Below, piece after piece: positions 33,337-33,419 of a DNA stretch of 33,419 nt. Positions within the stretch are counted from its first letter, which is position 1. Each line of letters begins with the position of its first letter. The notes beneath the pieces were generated by a model. The model worked only from the letters and a program-made list of their open reading frames with translations, was not told the DNA's origin and searched no databases. Origin of the DNA: Acidilobaceae archaeon UBA158 (GTDB lineage: Archaea; Thermoproteota; Thermoprotei_A; Sulfolobales; Acidilobaceae). The position numbers and the translations under genes are program-made. The stretch covers positions 1 to 33,419 of the forward strand of contig DAXV01000012.1 in NCBI GenBank assembly GCA_002506595.1, written 5' to 3'.

Positions 33337-33419
33337 TTTTTTCACTCTATCTTTTTGGTTAATATTGTTACCTAAAAATTTTCTGAATTTTTTATCTTAA
33401 AAGCATCACATTAAAAATT

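Overview
This 33.4 kb window is chromosomal DNA from an AT-rich, thermoacidophile-like member of the Thermoproteota (Crenarchaeota). Archaeal markers seen directly are DNA primase PriL with its four iron-sulfur cysteines, RNA polymerase Rpo7, aIF2-gamma, ribosomal protein S28e, RNase P Pop5, an XPB helicase, a CTP-dependent riboflavin kinase and the wyosine enzymes. Low GC together with methylmalonyl-CoA mutase, a MmgE/PrpD protein and acyl-CoA dehydrogenase would fit a Caldisphaera-like or Sulfolobales-like organism; that placement is inference. Genes are tightly packed. TTG and GTG starts are common, and many starts are preceded by a GGTGA-type ribosome binding site. No CRISPR array, insertion sequence or integrated element was seen.

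Layout. 1-150: a GC-rich, structured-looking island with a minus-strand promoter, running off the left edge. 200-4600: acyl-CoA dehydrogenase, riboflavin kinase, a secreted membrane-anchored protein and a MmgE/PrpD protein. 4670-7040: priL convergent with a taw3 + Trm5/Taw2-family methyltransferase pair (tRNA-Phe wyosine). 7350-11260: an ABHD14-like hydrolase, then rpoE, a tRNA-binding OB-fold protein, an unknown acidic protein and XPB helicase. 11260-13290: sucCD. 13500-15640: TRAM protein, unknown protein, YchF-like GTPase. 15630-16350: S28e and Pop5. 16410-19540: methylmalonyl-CoA mutase large and small subunits with chaperone MeaB, divergent from a BtuF-like protein without signal peptide. 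20516-24130: alpha-glucan phosphorylase, then a GT39-type membrane glycosyltransferase overlapping a nitrilase-family hydrolase. 24158-25820: aIF2-gamma with a PIN-domain protein. 26000-27700: 1-Cys peroxiredoxin, tRNA-Phe(GAA), sugar-phosphate nucleotidylyltransferase and a one-zinc-ribbon TFS-like protein. 27860-33345: AmmeMemoRadiSam radical-SAM enzyme with an apparently degenerate paralogue, an HD-domain phosphohydrolase and leucyl-tRNA synthetase.

How the genes fit together. One theme is acyl-CoA and propionyl-CoA metabolism: acyl-CoA dehydrogenase, PrpD-like dehydratase, and methylmalonyl-CoA mutase giving succinyl-CoA, which SucCD can convert to succinate with ATP formation. A second theme is the information-processing core. 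The window holds both tRNA-Phe, with G37, and two enzymes of the pathway expected to modify that G37. The most interesting observations are the AmrS paralogue lacking the radical-SAM cysteines, a Pop5 with an N-terminal membrane segment, a LeuRS with altered HIGH and KMSKS motifs, a TFS-like protein reduced to one zinc ribbon, recurrent TTGA stop/start overlaps, and the GC-rich island at the left edge.
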